In this document: piece by piece, positions 46,601 to 60,005 of the stretch
Position numbering within the stretch: position 1 is the first letter of the stretch
Layout: each line of letters starts with the position of its first letter
NCBI GenBank assembly: GCA_023935145.1
Contig: CM043700.1
Span: forward strand, 25,700,001 to 25,764,000
DNA: 64,000 nt
Source of the DNA: Bretschneidera sinensis
Lineage: Eukaryota; Streptophyta; Magnoliopsida; Brassicales; Akaniaceae
Reading direction: 5' to 3'
Notes under the pieces: generated by a model
Database searches by the model: none
The model's input: only the letters and a program-made list of their open reading frames with translations
Told to the model about the DNA's origin: nothing
Translations under genes and position numbers: made by a program

Positions 46601-48201
46601 AAACAATGGTAGGATATTGTAAGTATTATGATATGCAACCAATATACATCAATCTTGAAGATATAAACATATCTATGTTTGTATTCATGTGTGAACCTGT
46701 GTGTGCATAGCCAGTAAAAATAATAGTAAAGATAATAGTGCTGCAATGCATGCTGGAAAATTTCAACCATAATCTAAGGGGCTGTCTATGAAACCAGAAA
46801 ACCAAATAAGAAGAGAATAAGCTGATTTGTTATAAATTGCCAGCAATTCAAGAGCTCAAGTTTCTGCATAAACAAAGAGAAAGTGTAACATTCCCATACA
46901 ATGATATAACCTCGGGCATAGAGGCTGTGTCTGGCTCTGGAAGATCACAAACAATACTTAAGTCAGAATTATATCCCTTGGGTAATTATTTATTCAACCT
47001 CAGATAAAATCTGACTACAATGCTTTTAGTTTGTATATAGTATAACAAACCCCTCTGAAGGACATCATCTGAATGCAAAAAGGAAATGTATAAAAAAAAA
47101 AGTAGGAGGCAATCGGATAAAATCACACACACATATACAAACATTTATAGGTGGATGCAAATTAAACTGTGACCAAGGATGTAACAATTGATAAGGCTTT
47201 TAGGTCAGTTTGGTAGGGGTGTAAGAGTATATTTCTGCATATGGGGAGCATGAGATTTCAGAGAAGCATTTTTTAATCCTAACTAATTCATAATTTAATC
47301 CTAACTAGTTTGGTGGGGGTGTTGTAGTTTAGCATCTTTTGACAGTACCACTCTCTTTCTAAAACCTTTCCATTAATCATAGTTTTAATCATAACCAGAA
47401 GTACTATTACTGTTTTTGCTTTCTAGTAATTTCTACCGCATTTATACATACTTCAACTAATAACTTCAAATCTAGACTTATGTAATATGTAAGGTTGGTA
47501 TATGGGAACCTAGATATATAGCCCAAGTGACATGATGACCAAGATAAACATCTCATATAGCATAGGTTTTGGGTTTAGGTCACGTTCACAAAATTTATCT
47601 GGTATTTGTTGATGGGGTAGTTTGCATATACAAAAGAATTAGTTAGGCTAAAGATTCGGATACCCTCATCTTACTATTAGCTATAACCCATCCATCCATC
47701 CCATACATATTCAAGTTCAAACTACATCTAACTATAACCCATCCATCCCATACATATTCAAGTTCAATCAAATAACTCCAAAATTCATCAAGCCACAACC
47801 CATAATAATCCGATATGCTCATAATACAAGCTTTAAATCAACCACATAAAGGTTTTGATTCAAAGTTTCTAAGTAATAAGCTTACTCAAGTACTATAAAG
47901 ACTTCATGTTTATATATTAGTTTTAGATATGCATATAAAATCCAAAATATTATACTAGGAGTTATCAAAGGTATTCTGATATATGAATTCATATAGGAAA
48001 GTATAATGATAAAGAGAAAAGAATGAGCTTAACTTGTGTAAAAAATCAATTTATATACATATATTGTAGTTACATGAGAAGGACCTAAGTTAGTGTGAAC
48101 GCTAACTAGCTTGGAAATAGAACAATGATGCTTAATAGCCTATGTTTACACATACTAAAGGTAACTTACATATAAGGGCTAAGGTAGTTCAAATCCTTTT
48201 T
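46601..48201. repeat. Element interior without genes; 51-bp tandem duplication
   Basis: No gene is recognised. A unit starting TATAACCCATCCATCC occurs at 47682 and again at 47733, containing CCCATACATATTCAAGTTCA. Upstream MADS-box exons, including the DNA-binding domain, are not found here. Confidence 0.6.
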
Positions 48202-48645
48202 CAAATGATAACATAAATTCAAGGAGAAAGTTTCTGTTACTATCTAAAATCGTGAGGGAAAGAAAGATCAATTTCTCTTTCAAAGAGAATTACATAACTC
48301 AAGCTTAGCACCAAAAAATTGATAATTTATCAGCATTTATTAACTCTAAATAACAAAACACATATTTTGAGAATTCAGATAATATATACCATGAAGGTAA
48401 GAGTTCATTATTTTACTTTAATGATAAGATAAATTCAAGGAGAAAATTTTTGTTTCTATCTAAAATCGTGGGGGAAAGAAAGATTGATTCCTCTTTCAAA
48501 GAGAATTATATAGCTCAAGCTTAGCATAAAAAAATTGATGATTTATCAGCATTTATTAACTCCAAATAACAAAACACATAATTTGAAAATTCAGATAATA
48601 TACACCATGGAGGTAAAGTTCATTATTTTACTTTAATGGGTTCAA
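48202..48645. repeat. About 216-bp tandem duplication
   Basis: Two copies of a 216-bp segment, anchored by AAATTCAAGGAGAAA at 48215 and 48431, lie head to tail. Differences are scattered, so this duplication is older than the intron duplications elsewhere in the window. Confidence 0.85.
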
Positions 48646-49500
48646 GATTCATCATCATATTTACAAGTTAAGATAGACAATAAAGCTTAAACATTTCCTA
48701 TGCTTCAGTGTTGTTTATTGTAGAGAAAACAGATTTGAACTGTTGTTTATAACCATGTGCAGGGTAAGATTCGGCCAAGAAGGGATGGTGCTTACCCAAA
48801 TCAAATCAAGGCTTGCTGGAATGAAGGCTGTCGCAGGATGGTGACCGGATAGTGACTGCACAAAGGCGACACTGCCCAGTTTCACACAGAGAGAACACCC
48901 CAATTAGAGAGAAATAAACGACAATAACTGGGAAAACGAGAGGAACGGAGGAGAGAGAGAGAAGAGAAGGGAGATGAAGGGGGTTTACCTTCTTGATCCG
49001 GTGGCTAAAGTTGTCGAAAACAACAGCTGTTGCCGGATTGACGAGATTTTGATGAGAGAGAGGCAGTAGAATCGTAAAATGGCAAATTGTATGTTACTGA
49101 AAGAGAGAGAAATGAATCTTCAGCTTTGATTTTGAGAATAGATATGGACTGCGGCACTAATTACAGTCAACGTTTTGGGCTTTACCATCCACCCCATCAA
49201 ACTAAATTCTCAGGTACAAACAGTAGAAAAAGCACTGAAAATTATTTACCAAATTGATTATCGAGAACAAGAGAGAGAGGAGAGAAAAGGACAGAGACTT
49301 ACTGTACGTCGGCTACGTCTGGAGGAGTGACGGCGGCGGCGGGACGAGTGGTTGCGATGGAGGTAGACGAGAATCTTCTGGGTTTCTATAGGTGCTGGAG
49401 TGGTGGGGTTTCTGAACCAAACGATCAAAGGGAGAGAAGGATGAAGGGTTACAGAGACAGGGAAGAGCTATGTGGATTGGAGATTGAGAAATGCGAGGTC
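48646..49500. other. Element interior resembling 5' gene flank, no gene supported
   Basis: Purine-rich tracts (GAGAGAGAGA) and GC-richer sequence at about 48960-49500 look like a captured 5' leader. Two 62-63 codon frames (48715-48903 minus, 49327-49518 plus) have no family resemblance. Confidence 0.35.
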
Positions 49501-49970
49501 GCGAGAGAAGAGGTCTGAAAACTGAACACTGATTTCAGACTGAAAACACCAATTTGCAGTGTTCTCATTTCAGTGTTTGAACACCAGTTTATGAACACTG
49601 AACACTGAAAATTATTTTTGAACAATGCCTTCCAAACATGTCTGCAAATATTTGAGAAGAGTTTTCAGTGTTTGAACACTAAAAAGGGTTTTTGAAAACC
49701 CTCCCCAAACATGGGCTAAGTTATCAGAGTTTCAAACTACTAGAGTCAATTGTAATTAAGACTAAAATATAAAGATGAATTTCTAATTTACCCTTTATTT
49801 ATCTCATATATTTTCTTTTAATTTTGGCTTAACCTCAATTTAAACCCTCATGATGTAATTTAATCATAAAAATTTTAACCTTCAAGTCTAAAAATCATTA
49901 CATTTAATTGGATTTGTTAAACTCTATCTTAATAAGCCAACAAATGACTTTTGCACTAATCTAAATTTTA

Positions 49971-50933
49971 TGGTGAGCATGAGTCGGTTTGGATCGGGTT
50001 GACCTAAAAAATCAACCAAACCCAATTATATGGGGTTGAGAAAATCTCATCCCAACCCAACTCATTCATTATTCATTAGATCAAAAATCAAATCCATACA
50101 ATAATTAATTAAATCTTGCAAGTCATCATTAACAAATTAAGTACCTTAACTCAATTTACACAAAGTTCATATAACCTTAATTTGATACAAACCATACAAA
50201 AGTAAATAAAAAACTAAATTTCAAAGGTGTTTAATTAATCAAAATTTTCAAAATTTCAACACTAGTATAGACTTTGTCTTAGAATCTCCACAACCAAGTG
50301 CATCATACTAAAAATATAAAGTGAATGAGCATAGGATAAACAAATTAATTTAACAAGTTTTTGGAAAACATTTTGAAAGTCTAAAAGAAATATTTTCACG
50401 AGAACAAATTGTCTTCTTCAACTAAAAAGTATTAAAAAGAAACATTCCCCTTACATATTAAATTCTAATTGGCTTTTTTTTATTTTTTTTATAAGTCTAA
50501 TTCACCTTTTTAATGGAAACTAGCATTTTTTGTTGGAGGGTTTCTAAGAAGAACAAAAAAAGAAATGAGAAGATATACACACATACACACATATATGTAT
50601 AAAAACACACAAATATATATTGTAATCAAAATTTGAATGTAATCAATCAAATAAATATACACACAAAATGTATATTGCAATCCAAACTAACTTACCAAAA
50701 TATGAATGTAGTCCATCAATTTTTACAGTAAGTATATTTTAAATATATATAATGATTGGGTTACCGGTTTGGGTCGGGTTGAAAATTTTTAACCTGTGAC
50801 CCAACCTAACCTATCGAATTCAAGAATTTCTCAACTCAGACCCAACCCAACTTTTGAAAATCCCAACCCAACCCAAACCCATTACATCGGTTTGGGTCGG
50901 GTCCACGAATTCATCGATTTCCATGCTCACCCT
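49971..50933. mobile_element. hAT-like element of the GGTGAGCATG family, copy 1
   Basis: The left end reads TGGTGAGCATGAGTCGGTTT and the right end CCATGCTCACCCTCA, an imperfect terminal inverted repeat. Subterminal GGTTTGGGTCGGGT motifs occur in both orientations. The same ends occur at 60006-61543. The outermost bases have drifted and no clean 8-bp duplication is visible here. No coding sequence is inside. Confidence 0.7.
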
Positions 50934-51212
50934 CACTGAATCCCTTTAATTTTGCCACATCAGTTAAAAACTATTAATAAATAAATTACCCAAATTTTAT
51001 TTTACAATGAAAAAGAAAAAATTATAGATAACCCAACTTTTTTTAACAACCTCTTCGTCTTTACACTTGAGAAGACTTATAAAAAGAAGTCTTGAATCAA
51101 TCGATTACACTTGAAGGATGTGAATCTTCATAAATTGGAGAAAGGGAAATTAAGAATTTACGGATATTAGTCGTTTAAACTTGAAGAATGAGAATCTCCA
51201 TTAATTGAAGGT

Positions 51213-51746
51213 GTATTTATATATTTCACCCTATGGTTTGGGCGAATTTCATTTTGAACCAAGAAGAATTTTTCATGACAAATCGAATTCTAAGGTTTTA
51301 TCTATTAGCAAATTAAACCCTGAAATCTAACTCACATTGAGTTCAATGGCATGCGAGGCAAGGTTGCCGAGTAGCCTTTGGCATCGCATCAACCTACAAT
51401 GGTGAGGTTATTGGACAGCCTCAACCATCACAAGACTGCAACGGTTAGGTTGATGTCAACCTCAGTATTGTGTAGTTAAGACTATTGAACAACCTCATTT
51501 TCGTAAAATCATGATTGTTGAAGTTGTCTAATAGTGTCACCATTGTAGGTTGACGCGATGGTTGAGGCTACTAAACAACCTCATCATTGCATGCCATTCA
51601 ATTTTGGCTAGGGTTTGATTTTTCTAAGTCTTAAGGTTTGACTTGCAAATGGATAAAACTTCATGATTAGTTTGGTTGGTCATGAAAAATTCCTCAAGGT
51701 TCAAAATGAATTTCGCCAAAGCTGCATGGTGAAATATGTAATTAAG
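51213..51746. mobile_element. Foldback/long-TIR element
   Basis: The left half from TATATTTCACC through GGCGAATTTCATTTTGAACC, TTTTTCATGAC, CAATGGCATGC and CATCAACCTACAATGGTGA returns in inverted order in the right half (TCACCATTGTAGGTTGACGC, GCATGCCATTCA, GTCATGAAAAATTCCTCAAG, GGTGAAATATGTAATT). Together they can fold into one imperfect hairpin of roughly 530 bases. Mutator-like miniature elements have such long TIRs, but no clear target duplication is visible. Confidence 0.7.
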
Positions 51747-52023
51747 AGTTAACTAAGTTGTTCTTTCATCAACATTGTCACTAAATTATTGAGCATTATA
51801 TTGATAAAGGAGTAGTACTTGTCATATTGATAAGGAAGCATAGTCGAAAAACAAGTTTTTAATGGATAAGAATGTTATTGAGACATTTATAGAGAGAGAT
51901 AAATTGAAAAAATTAAATATATTAGGGGATGAAAAATCTCTAATTTGTGACTATATCAAATAGTGGTGAGCCAAACAAAAAGATGAAGTGGAACACTTCT
52001 CTCAACATTTTTCATACAAAGCA
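51747..52023. other. Short intergenic stretch
   Basis: AT-rich DNA between the foldback element and the Copia LTR. Nothing recognised. Confidence 0.4.
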
Positions 52024-52365
52024 TATTAGACAACAAAATAGTAGCTGTGCAACATTTTTTCCACGTGCTATAATTTTGCAGATATAATTGACTTTGTATA
52101 TTTAATAGTATAGCTATTTAGTAGTCGTTACAATTTTCTAGAGTTGTAATCATGAGACACAGCACAATTTTCTAGAGTTGTAATCATGAGACGTAGCTAG
52201 TAATATTTTGGGGCTTTAATCATGGGATTTAACATAACTTATATGTGTATATATACTTAGACCAATCGTGAATAACATATACACAAAAATATCTTCCATT
52301 TTCTTATATGGTTTCAAAGCAATAAACCCATAGCAAGTATCCTCCATCAATTTTCCTTTGCTTTC

Positions 52366-55300
52366 ATGATTGCCCTCTTTTTTGTCACTTATGAGTATGA
52401 AGTATCTTCACTTTATTTCCTTCATCATTCAGAAAATCCCGATGCAATTCCTACCTCACAACTATTGAATGGCGAAAAATTACCTAACTTTGAGTCGTGG
52501 TATGTGCATGGCTCTCGAGGAAAAACAAAAACTCAATTTCATCAACGAAAAACTTCTCAACCCAACAGCTACTGATTCATTAGACCTCTTGCAGTGGACA
52601 CGCTGCAACAACATGGTGCTTTCATGGATTCCTAATGTCTTGTTAAAAGATATTGCTAATAGTGTGATTTACATAGAGACTGCACATGATATGTTTGGGT
52701 CGATCTTCATGGACATTTCTCCCAAAGAAATGCATCTCGTATATATCTTCGAAATTTGTAGTGTTATTTCAACCCATGAATAACGCCATGGCTCCATTGC
52801 TAGCTACTGCACTATTCTCAAAGGGATTTGGGATGAATTATCATCGTATAATTCCTATCCAACCTATATTTGTGGTGCTTTTAATTAAGGATCTTGTTGA
52901 CCTTCAACAAACTGATCGGCTTATGCAATTTTTGATGGGCCTAAATGAATCTTACAGCATTGCTCACAATCATGTTCTTCTCATGGACCATTTACCATCA
53001 ATATCTCGTACATGTTCTCTCTTGCTTCAAGAGGAGCATTAGTGCTCTATACATACCTTCACACCCAGTTACAATCAGTCTGTTATGGCAGTTACCAATT
53101 CTTACTCTACAAATTGATCTAACTATAACTAGCAACATCAATCTCATGGCTCAAAACCATTTTACCATTGTGATTATTATAGACTTAACAGTCATTCAGA
53201 GTCGCGTTGCTGCAAAAAACCTAGTAATCAACCTCACAAAGACAACAAACATATTCCCAAGTACAATAAAGAAGCAACCAACTTAGACAATCCATCAAAG
53301 CCTTTTGTTGCTACTGCTACTTTGGACACAATGGTTACTCAAGCACCTGCCTTCACTTAGGAATAATATCAAAAACTCTTGACTCTCATATCTTTTAGTA
53401 ACAATATAAACTCTCATACTTTAGGTAACATGAAAGGTATTGCTATTTTTTTTTCTTCTATCTCATCTAGTGAGACTTGGGTTATTGATTCTGATTGTAA
53501 TGAACACATGACACACAATCTTGATTGTTTACATACTACTAAAACCCTTTCCAATTCTCCTGTTAAACTTCCAAATGGTGACACAGTATAAGTTTCACAT
53601 ATGAAATCCACTCAACTCACATCATAATTTTCATTAGATAATGTTTTGCATGTCCTTGCTCTCAATTTAACTTGCTTTATGTCAGCAAGATTACTAAATC
53701 ACACAGTTGTATTGTCACATTTTTCTCTGGCTATTGTAATTTTTAGGACTTACAAACAAAGAATGAGATTGGACTGGGTAAAGAGCATGATTATTTAGAG
53801 GTAGAACCCAACCAATTTGCTTTCTCATCCAACACTCATCCTGCAAAAATAGATATATGGCACTGGCGTTTGGGACATCATATACCTGTTGTTTCCCATA
53901 AGTTTTCTGCATTTGATTCCAATATTTCCTTTTTAAATTTGTGTTTTCACTTTTTGTTATTTAACTAAACAATGTCATTTACCTTTTCCTATAAGTTCAA
54001 TTGCATCAATTAATTGTTTTGAATTATTACACATTGATATTTAGGAAATTTATTGCATGCCTTCTTTTTATGGTGTGCGATACTATTTAACAATTGTGGA
54101 TGATTTTCACCAAGCACATGGGTTTATTTGATGCAACACAAATCTAAAGTTTTTTTCTCACATTAGAATTTTTCTGTCATGATTAAGAATCAGCTTGAGA
54201 CCATTATCTGCAAAATTAGAAGTGATAATGGTCTAAATTTTTTTAATCAAGATATAAATCCTTTTTTTATTATAAATTCATATGGTATGATAAACCAACA
54301 CAATTGCATAGACACTTTACAACAGAATGGGATAGTTGAAAGAAAACACCGCCACCTTTTAACTATTGCACACACACTTTGTTTTCAAGCAAATCTACCA
54401 TGAAACTTTTGGGGGATGCATACTCATAACAGTTTATCTTATAAATCCAACGCCTACTAAAATGCTCCAAGGAAAGACTTCACATGAATTTTATTTAAAA
54501 AGACACAATCTTATCATCATCTTCGGATTTTGGGTTGTCTATGCTATGGTCATAAAACTAATATTCGACACAAATTTGACAGTCGTGCCTTAATCACCTC
54601 GTGTTTTCATTGGCTATCCTTTTGCTAAACAATATTACAAATTTATGACCTTCAATCCAAAAAGATTTATGTTAGCAAGGATGCCACATTCTTTTAAAAC
54701 TTCATTTCTTTTCAAAACACCAACAAAATCCACATAATCTTCATTTACAATCATTCCATTATCCTTTGCTGATTATGAGGTTATTTCTCTTAATTTAAAC
54801 CTCCATCAACAAACGACAACATTTTGATCTCAAGTACAACACCTTCCCATGAACCATTACGTCGGTCTCAAAGGGAACATCGACATCCTACACATATGCA
54901 TGAGTATCATTGTTCTCAAATCCAAGTCCAATCTTCTCATTCAACTAAAGGTATTGCATTCTAGCAAATTTTTTGTCTTGTAAAATATTTTTTGCACTAA
55001 ATTGTTTTTATCTTAGTACCTTGTATTCTACCATTGTACCTAAATAATTTTCCAAGCTATACAGTTCTATGAGTGGAGGTAGGCAATGCAAACAGAGCTT
55101 GACTAGAAGATAATCATACATGGTCTTTAGTTCTTTATCTGCGGATAAAAAATTCATTGGTTGTAAATGAATTTTCAAGATTAAACGACACTCTGGTAGA
55201 AGTATTGAATGGTATAAAGCCCGCTTAGTTGCAAAGGGATACACAAGCTGAAGGAATTGATTACCATGAGACTTCTGCACAGGTTGCCAAGTTAATTACT

Positions 55301-56530
55301 TTGTGTGTACATTACCATTGCTGCTGTTGAAAATTGGTCACTTCATCAGCTTAATGTTCAAAATGCATTATTCTTGCATGGGGATTTGAATGAAGAAGTA
55401 TATATGTCACTTCCACCATGGTATCATGAAAAAAAGAGAATCTTGTTTGCCGCCTTCACAAATTGCTTTACGGCCTCAAATAAGCTTCTCACAATTGGTT
55501 TACAAAATTTTAATCTCTTCTCTTATATGCTAGGTTCACTTAGTCACAAGCTAATCACTCTTTATTCTTTCTTAATAGAGATGCTTTGAACATTTTCATT
55601 CTTGTATATGTCGATGGTATTATCATCACTGGTTGTGACAATGAGGAAATTCAACATGTCAAAGGGTTTTTCAATCACCACTTTTGAATAAAAGACCTTG
55701 GCAAGCTTGGAATTGAAGTTGCCCGCTCTAAAGAAGTTATATAACTCAGCCAACGAAAATACACCCTTAATGATTTTGGCCTCATAGATGCTCATACCAC
55801 TAATTGTCCTATGGAACAAAATCTAAAACTTAGTGACTCTAAAGGTGAACTTCTCCTCGATGCTTTTATATATCATCGAGTTGTGGGTCGATTTATTTAT
55901 CTGACAATTACATGACTGGATATCGTATCCGTAGTTAATCTTTTGAGTCAATTTATGTACCAACCTAGAAAATCACACTTTGACATGGCACACTATTTGC
56001 TTTGTTATTTTAAAAAAATGTCCACGCTAAAACATTTTACTTTCTACAAACAGTAATTTACACCTTACGACATATTGCGACTCTGATTGGGCAAGTTGTC
56101 CAATGACTCGTCGCTCCAGCACCAGGTTTTGCATGTTTCTTAGCTCTAGTCTTCTTTCTTTGAAGAGAAACAAAACAATCAAGCGTATCTCGTTCATTTA
56201 TCAAAGCTGAATACTTAGCAATGACAATGGCCACTTGTGAAATTATTTGGCAACTTGGTATTCCATAATAATTGTCAACTATTTTATTTTGTGACAATCA
56301 AGTTGCCTTGAATATTGCTATTGATTTGATTTTACATGAACAAACGAAGTACATAGAGATAAACTGCCATATGGTCTGAGAAAAACTTCAACATGGTGTG
56401 ATACGCCATCTTCATGTATCCTCCAAGCATTAAATCGTTGAAATCTTTAACTAATCATTGGACAAAATTTGATTTCTTCTTTACAAGGCAAAATAGGCCT
56501 TTACAATCTTCATGCACAACTTGAGAGGAA
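52366..56530 (+). pseudogene. Ty1-copia gag-pol (broken)
   Basis: In order: a UBN2-type gag (MALEEKQKLNFINEKLLNP at about 52510, WTRCNNMVLSWI, LMQFLMGLNESYS); a protease-like WVIDSDCNEHMTHNLDCL at about 53478, with the canonical DSGA changed to DSDC; integrase pieces (IRSDNGLNFFNQ, QQNGIVERKHRHL); RT ([20 protein letters not shown], then LVYVDGIIITGCDN at about 55600); and a decayed RNase H to about 56480. The RT active site YVDD reads YVDG. Many stops and frameshifts break every domain, so the copy is dead. Confidence 0.85.
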
Positions 56531-56627
56531 ATATTAGACAGCAAAATACCAACTGTGCAACATATTTTCCACGTGCTATAATTTTGTAAATATAGTTGTC
56601 TTTGTATATTTATTGTATAGTTATTAG

Positions 56628-56790
56628 GAACGAAAAATTCTTGTTTGCATCGGACACAAAGTAAAAAACTTGCACCGTACATACTCAATTAACATTACTA
56701 GTGAAGTTCTCAAAAATTACCAATCAAGTTTTCATCTGTTGCAAAAATCTTGTTTTGCACCCGGTGCAACCAAGAATCTCTCATTAAAAG
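56628..56790. mobile_element. Miniature inverted-repeat element in the Copia right LTR
   Basis: A segment of about 163 bp is absent from the left LTR. Its left end reads GAAAAATTCTTGTTTGCATC and its right end, reverse-complemented, GAGAGATTCTTGGTTGCACC. LTR comparison gives the boundaries to within a few bases. It inserted after the Copia element did. Confidence 0.72.
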
Positions 56791-56933
56791 GTGTTGCAAT
56801 TTTCTAAAGCTGTAATAATGAGATGTAACTGCTAGTAATATCTTGGGGCTATAATCATGGGATTTAGCATAGCTCATATGTGTACATATACTTAGACCAA
56901 TTGTGAATAACATACACACGAAAATTCCTTCCA

Positions 56934-59900
56934 AATCTAAAATGATAAAGAGAAACACATAAATTGCAAAATAAGATCATAATGAAAGACTTATGTGTAG
57001 AATAAAAGAGAGTGATAATAATAAATAAAAAAACTAACAAGGATGATGAGAAAATTGTGTCTTCCAAGATTAGTTGTACAGAGAAATGTTGATCTAATAA
57101 ATTTTTGGTAAATTAAAAATTCATCCTTATGGTTTAGTCTTAATTACAATCCACTCCACTAGTTTGCAAATCGGACAACTTAGTCTCTGACACCAAATAT
57201 CAATTAATTTAAAATAAAAATTTCTAAATTACCATTCATATATATATTGATGGACTCAATACAATAGAAATATATGTATTTCTCGTTCTCCATTTCTTTC
57301 ACATCCTCTCCCATTCTCTGCCTTCATTTTCATCTTTCAACATTTGATTTTACAAATAAATCTCCAACCTAAACACAAACTAGATATCTTTCATAATATA
57401 TTGGTAATAGCATTTTTTTTTTACTTTATATTACGTCTATTTTGGAAGTCCTTATCAAAACCAATTTTACAAGTTAACATGTATGAGATACACAAGATCT
57501 TTGAAAAAAAAAAAAACTCCTTGCACAGAAGCAATATGAATTTTAACAACACTTGGTTTTTCAACACAAAAAATATCAATGCCATTTTATTTTTTGATTT
57601 ATTATTATTATTTTTCATTTGTCACGTCATCTATATGTATAATGTCATTTTGATTTGTAAATGCACACTCGACTCTTTTTTATTTTTTTTTATAAAAAAG
57701 TGAGTTAATTTAATAATTGATATATGAGCTATATGTTTGCATCATAAGTTAAGATAATGATATAAAATGAGTCATTGCTAGATTATTATAAATGCAAATA
57801 CTATATTCCCAAGTCATTGATTTCGTGGAAGCAACATAAATTAATTAAGCAAAATTATAACAAATATATGTTTTTGTCTTTAAAGTAATATTTGCCATTT
57901 AAATACATCAACAATGCACATATTGGACTAGCCTCCCTATCAATAACTGTTTTTTTTTCCTCAAAGAACAAGAGCATCAAATGTGGTATAAATGTACTAA
58001 GCGGAAAAAAAAAATTAAACACCAGGTGCATAGTATATGACCACTTAATTAAGGGGTATTTTTGTTTTAAAAATTATCAAATCAATATTTTAGATGTTTT
58101 TATACCAAGCTTTTGGAGAGGATTGTTTGAATTGCAAACTAATAGATTGAGTTTTAATTAGGTATAAAACATAAAAATAAATTTATAATTTACCTTAATT
58201 TTTTATTTATGTTAGCTGCCGGTTGTAAGTTGGTTTGGTACACGTCTTAATTTTACAATCCATATAAAATCTGAATATTTTGTTGGTTTCCATATTTAAC
58301 CCAAGATTGATTGATTTGACCCTGACAAATCTATTTATAGCCCACTAATTCAAATGTAATTACCTGAGTAGCAGAAAAAATCACATTGACGTTGTCCAAA
58401 CTTCTTAATCCTTGCAACACGAGATTTTTTTGTGTGAACAATATCCCTTATTTTTCATTGTAAAAGTAAGTTAACAATGTACCTTAATCTTTATGGATCA
58501 AAATATTTATAATAATTTAAATTTTTATTTTTTTGACATTTGTAAGTGAGCTTTGTTTTTACATTTTGAATTTTTGATTTTTTTTATAAAATTACAATAA
58601 AATATCAATTTTAATAATGTTTTAATTAAAAATATTGTAGTCTACAAAAATTGAGACACAATTCAAACGGGTAAATGTCAATTCCATAATGATAACACGT
58701 CACAAGGAGTGCTTATATTACATTCCACAAAATGCAATGATCAGGGTGACATAATATTGCACTTGAAGAATTACAAGACAGCTGATGAATTGACGTTTGT
58801 GTGTGGCACAAAACATCACTTTCAAAAAAGAAAAGACTGCTCGAAGCATTTAGAAGCAACCAGTCTCCCTTGCTTGAGCTCTTCTTTTTATTTCATATTA
58901 AAACTGTAAGACGGATTTGTGGGATATTATGTACATCCAGTGAAGAATCTCTTTTAGAAATCTGAGTAAGAGAGAAGGATTTGAAATTAACTATGGCGCT
59001 TGCAAGTTTACAGAGTCAGCAGCATCCATGTGATCTTCACATGGATCATAGGCAAGGTATAATCTGTGGTTATTCATTTGCGTGGGTGCAGATACATCCG
59101 CTTCTGGTATCCAATAAACTTACTCCATGAGTGACCGTACAAAAATCGTATCTACAACTACATCAAATATCAAGCCCCACCAAAAAAAATACAGCAACCA
59201 AAGTAAAATGTAGCGTGACAATTAATTCAGCTCCTTGCTGGTTAACCACTGCACATACACAGAGGTAACCAACAAAATGGAGGAAAAAATAACTAATACA
59301 ATACAAAGAGGGTTAGCAGCGATGGTAAAAGTATTGGCCTTCCAAGAATTTTCGGTACTTTGGCAATCTTATCGACAGAGATGGAAACTATGATTTTTTT
59401 TTTTAAATTTCGACGAGGACAATAATGATGGTCTTCAACTTTAAAATCCGTCGTTTCTGTCTCTTATTGCATTAAGTTGTTATCAGTTATATAAATATGT
59501 TAAATAAAATTGATAATTATTATTGCTTTTAGCTATATAAATAGATATTTATTTTGTATTTTGATTTTACCAATAATTTTATGTTTTTTCTTATGTCAAG
59601 TGTTATATATAATGTAGTTGAGCTTTTTAATTAAAAAAATTAAGCTAACAGAGAATGTTTGAGTTTTAATAAACCGAGACAAAAACAAAGAGCGTTCCAA
59701 AATTTTAGTTGGGAACAAAAGTGAAAGTTAAAGTGAAATCTTCGTTAGCTACGAAAACGAGGATAAAAAGTATTTTTGTAAACGAAAACGAGAATAAAAA
59801 TAACACTTTTCATTTCAAACCTGGTACCATTACTCTAATTGACCAATCACCCAATAAGAAAAATCTCAAGATATTTCTTTTACGGGGTACTTTTGACAAC

Positions 59901-60005
59901 AATACTTTTACTTAGTGTTTTAAAAAAAGGCATATGAACACGTCCAAAGGTGAGGCGTTTTCAAACACCTCAAAGCGTGAAAGGTTGTTCGTTACTACCA
60001 GAGAT
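56934..60005. other. Intergenic AT-rich stretch
   Basis: No supported gene or transposon with both ends. Frames of 60-119 codons here (for example 57344-57703 and 57892-58161) are low-complexity, rich in K, N, F and I, and have no family resemblance. Confidence 0.5.

Larger units (their letters stand above)
43901..49716. mobile_element. PIF/Harbinger-like element (or nested pair) carrying gene fragments
   Basis: The left end reads GGGCATGTTTGGGGAGAGTT and the right end, reverse-complemented, GCCCATGTTTGGGGAGGGTT. Both are flanked by TAA (43898-43900 and 49717-49719), the target size typical of PIF/Harbinger. Both subterminal regions are full of TTTCAGTGTTTG/CAAACACTGAAA repeats. No transposase is present. 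The interior holds a palindromic repeat, a MADS-WAK chimera and two tandem duplications. A second, nearly identical right end at about 45225-45260 means the structure may be a 1.36-kb miniature element plus a second element sharing its end type. Confidence 0.6.
52024..56933 (+). mobile_element. Decayed Ty1-copia retrotransposon with both LTRs
   Basis: The left LTR (52024-52298) and right LTR (56532-56933) share TATTAGACARCAAAATA at the start and AATAACATAYACAC...CTTCCA at the end. TGGTTTCAAAGCA at 52309-52321 is a mutated tRNA-iMet primer-binding site. The interior encodes gag, protease, integrase, RT and RNase H fragments in Copia order (see next entry). The left LTR has a 40-bp internal tandem duplication and the right LTR a miniature-element insertion, which explains the 275 versus 402 bp lengths. 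A target duplication is not evident. Confidence 0.85.

Noticed and set aside
48715..49518. Short frames in a GC-richer patch, possibly first exons of the MADS chimera
   Set aside because: Neither contains a MADS domain (no MGRVKL/IKRIEN-like start), and no splice path links them to the chimera.
57344..58161. Two plus-strand frames of 119 and 89 codons
   Set aside because: Low-complexity K/N/F/I-rich translations of AT-rich DNA, with no domain or conserved residues.
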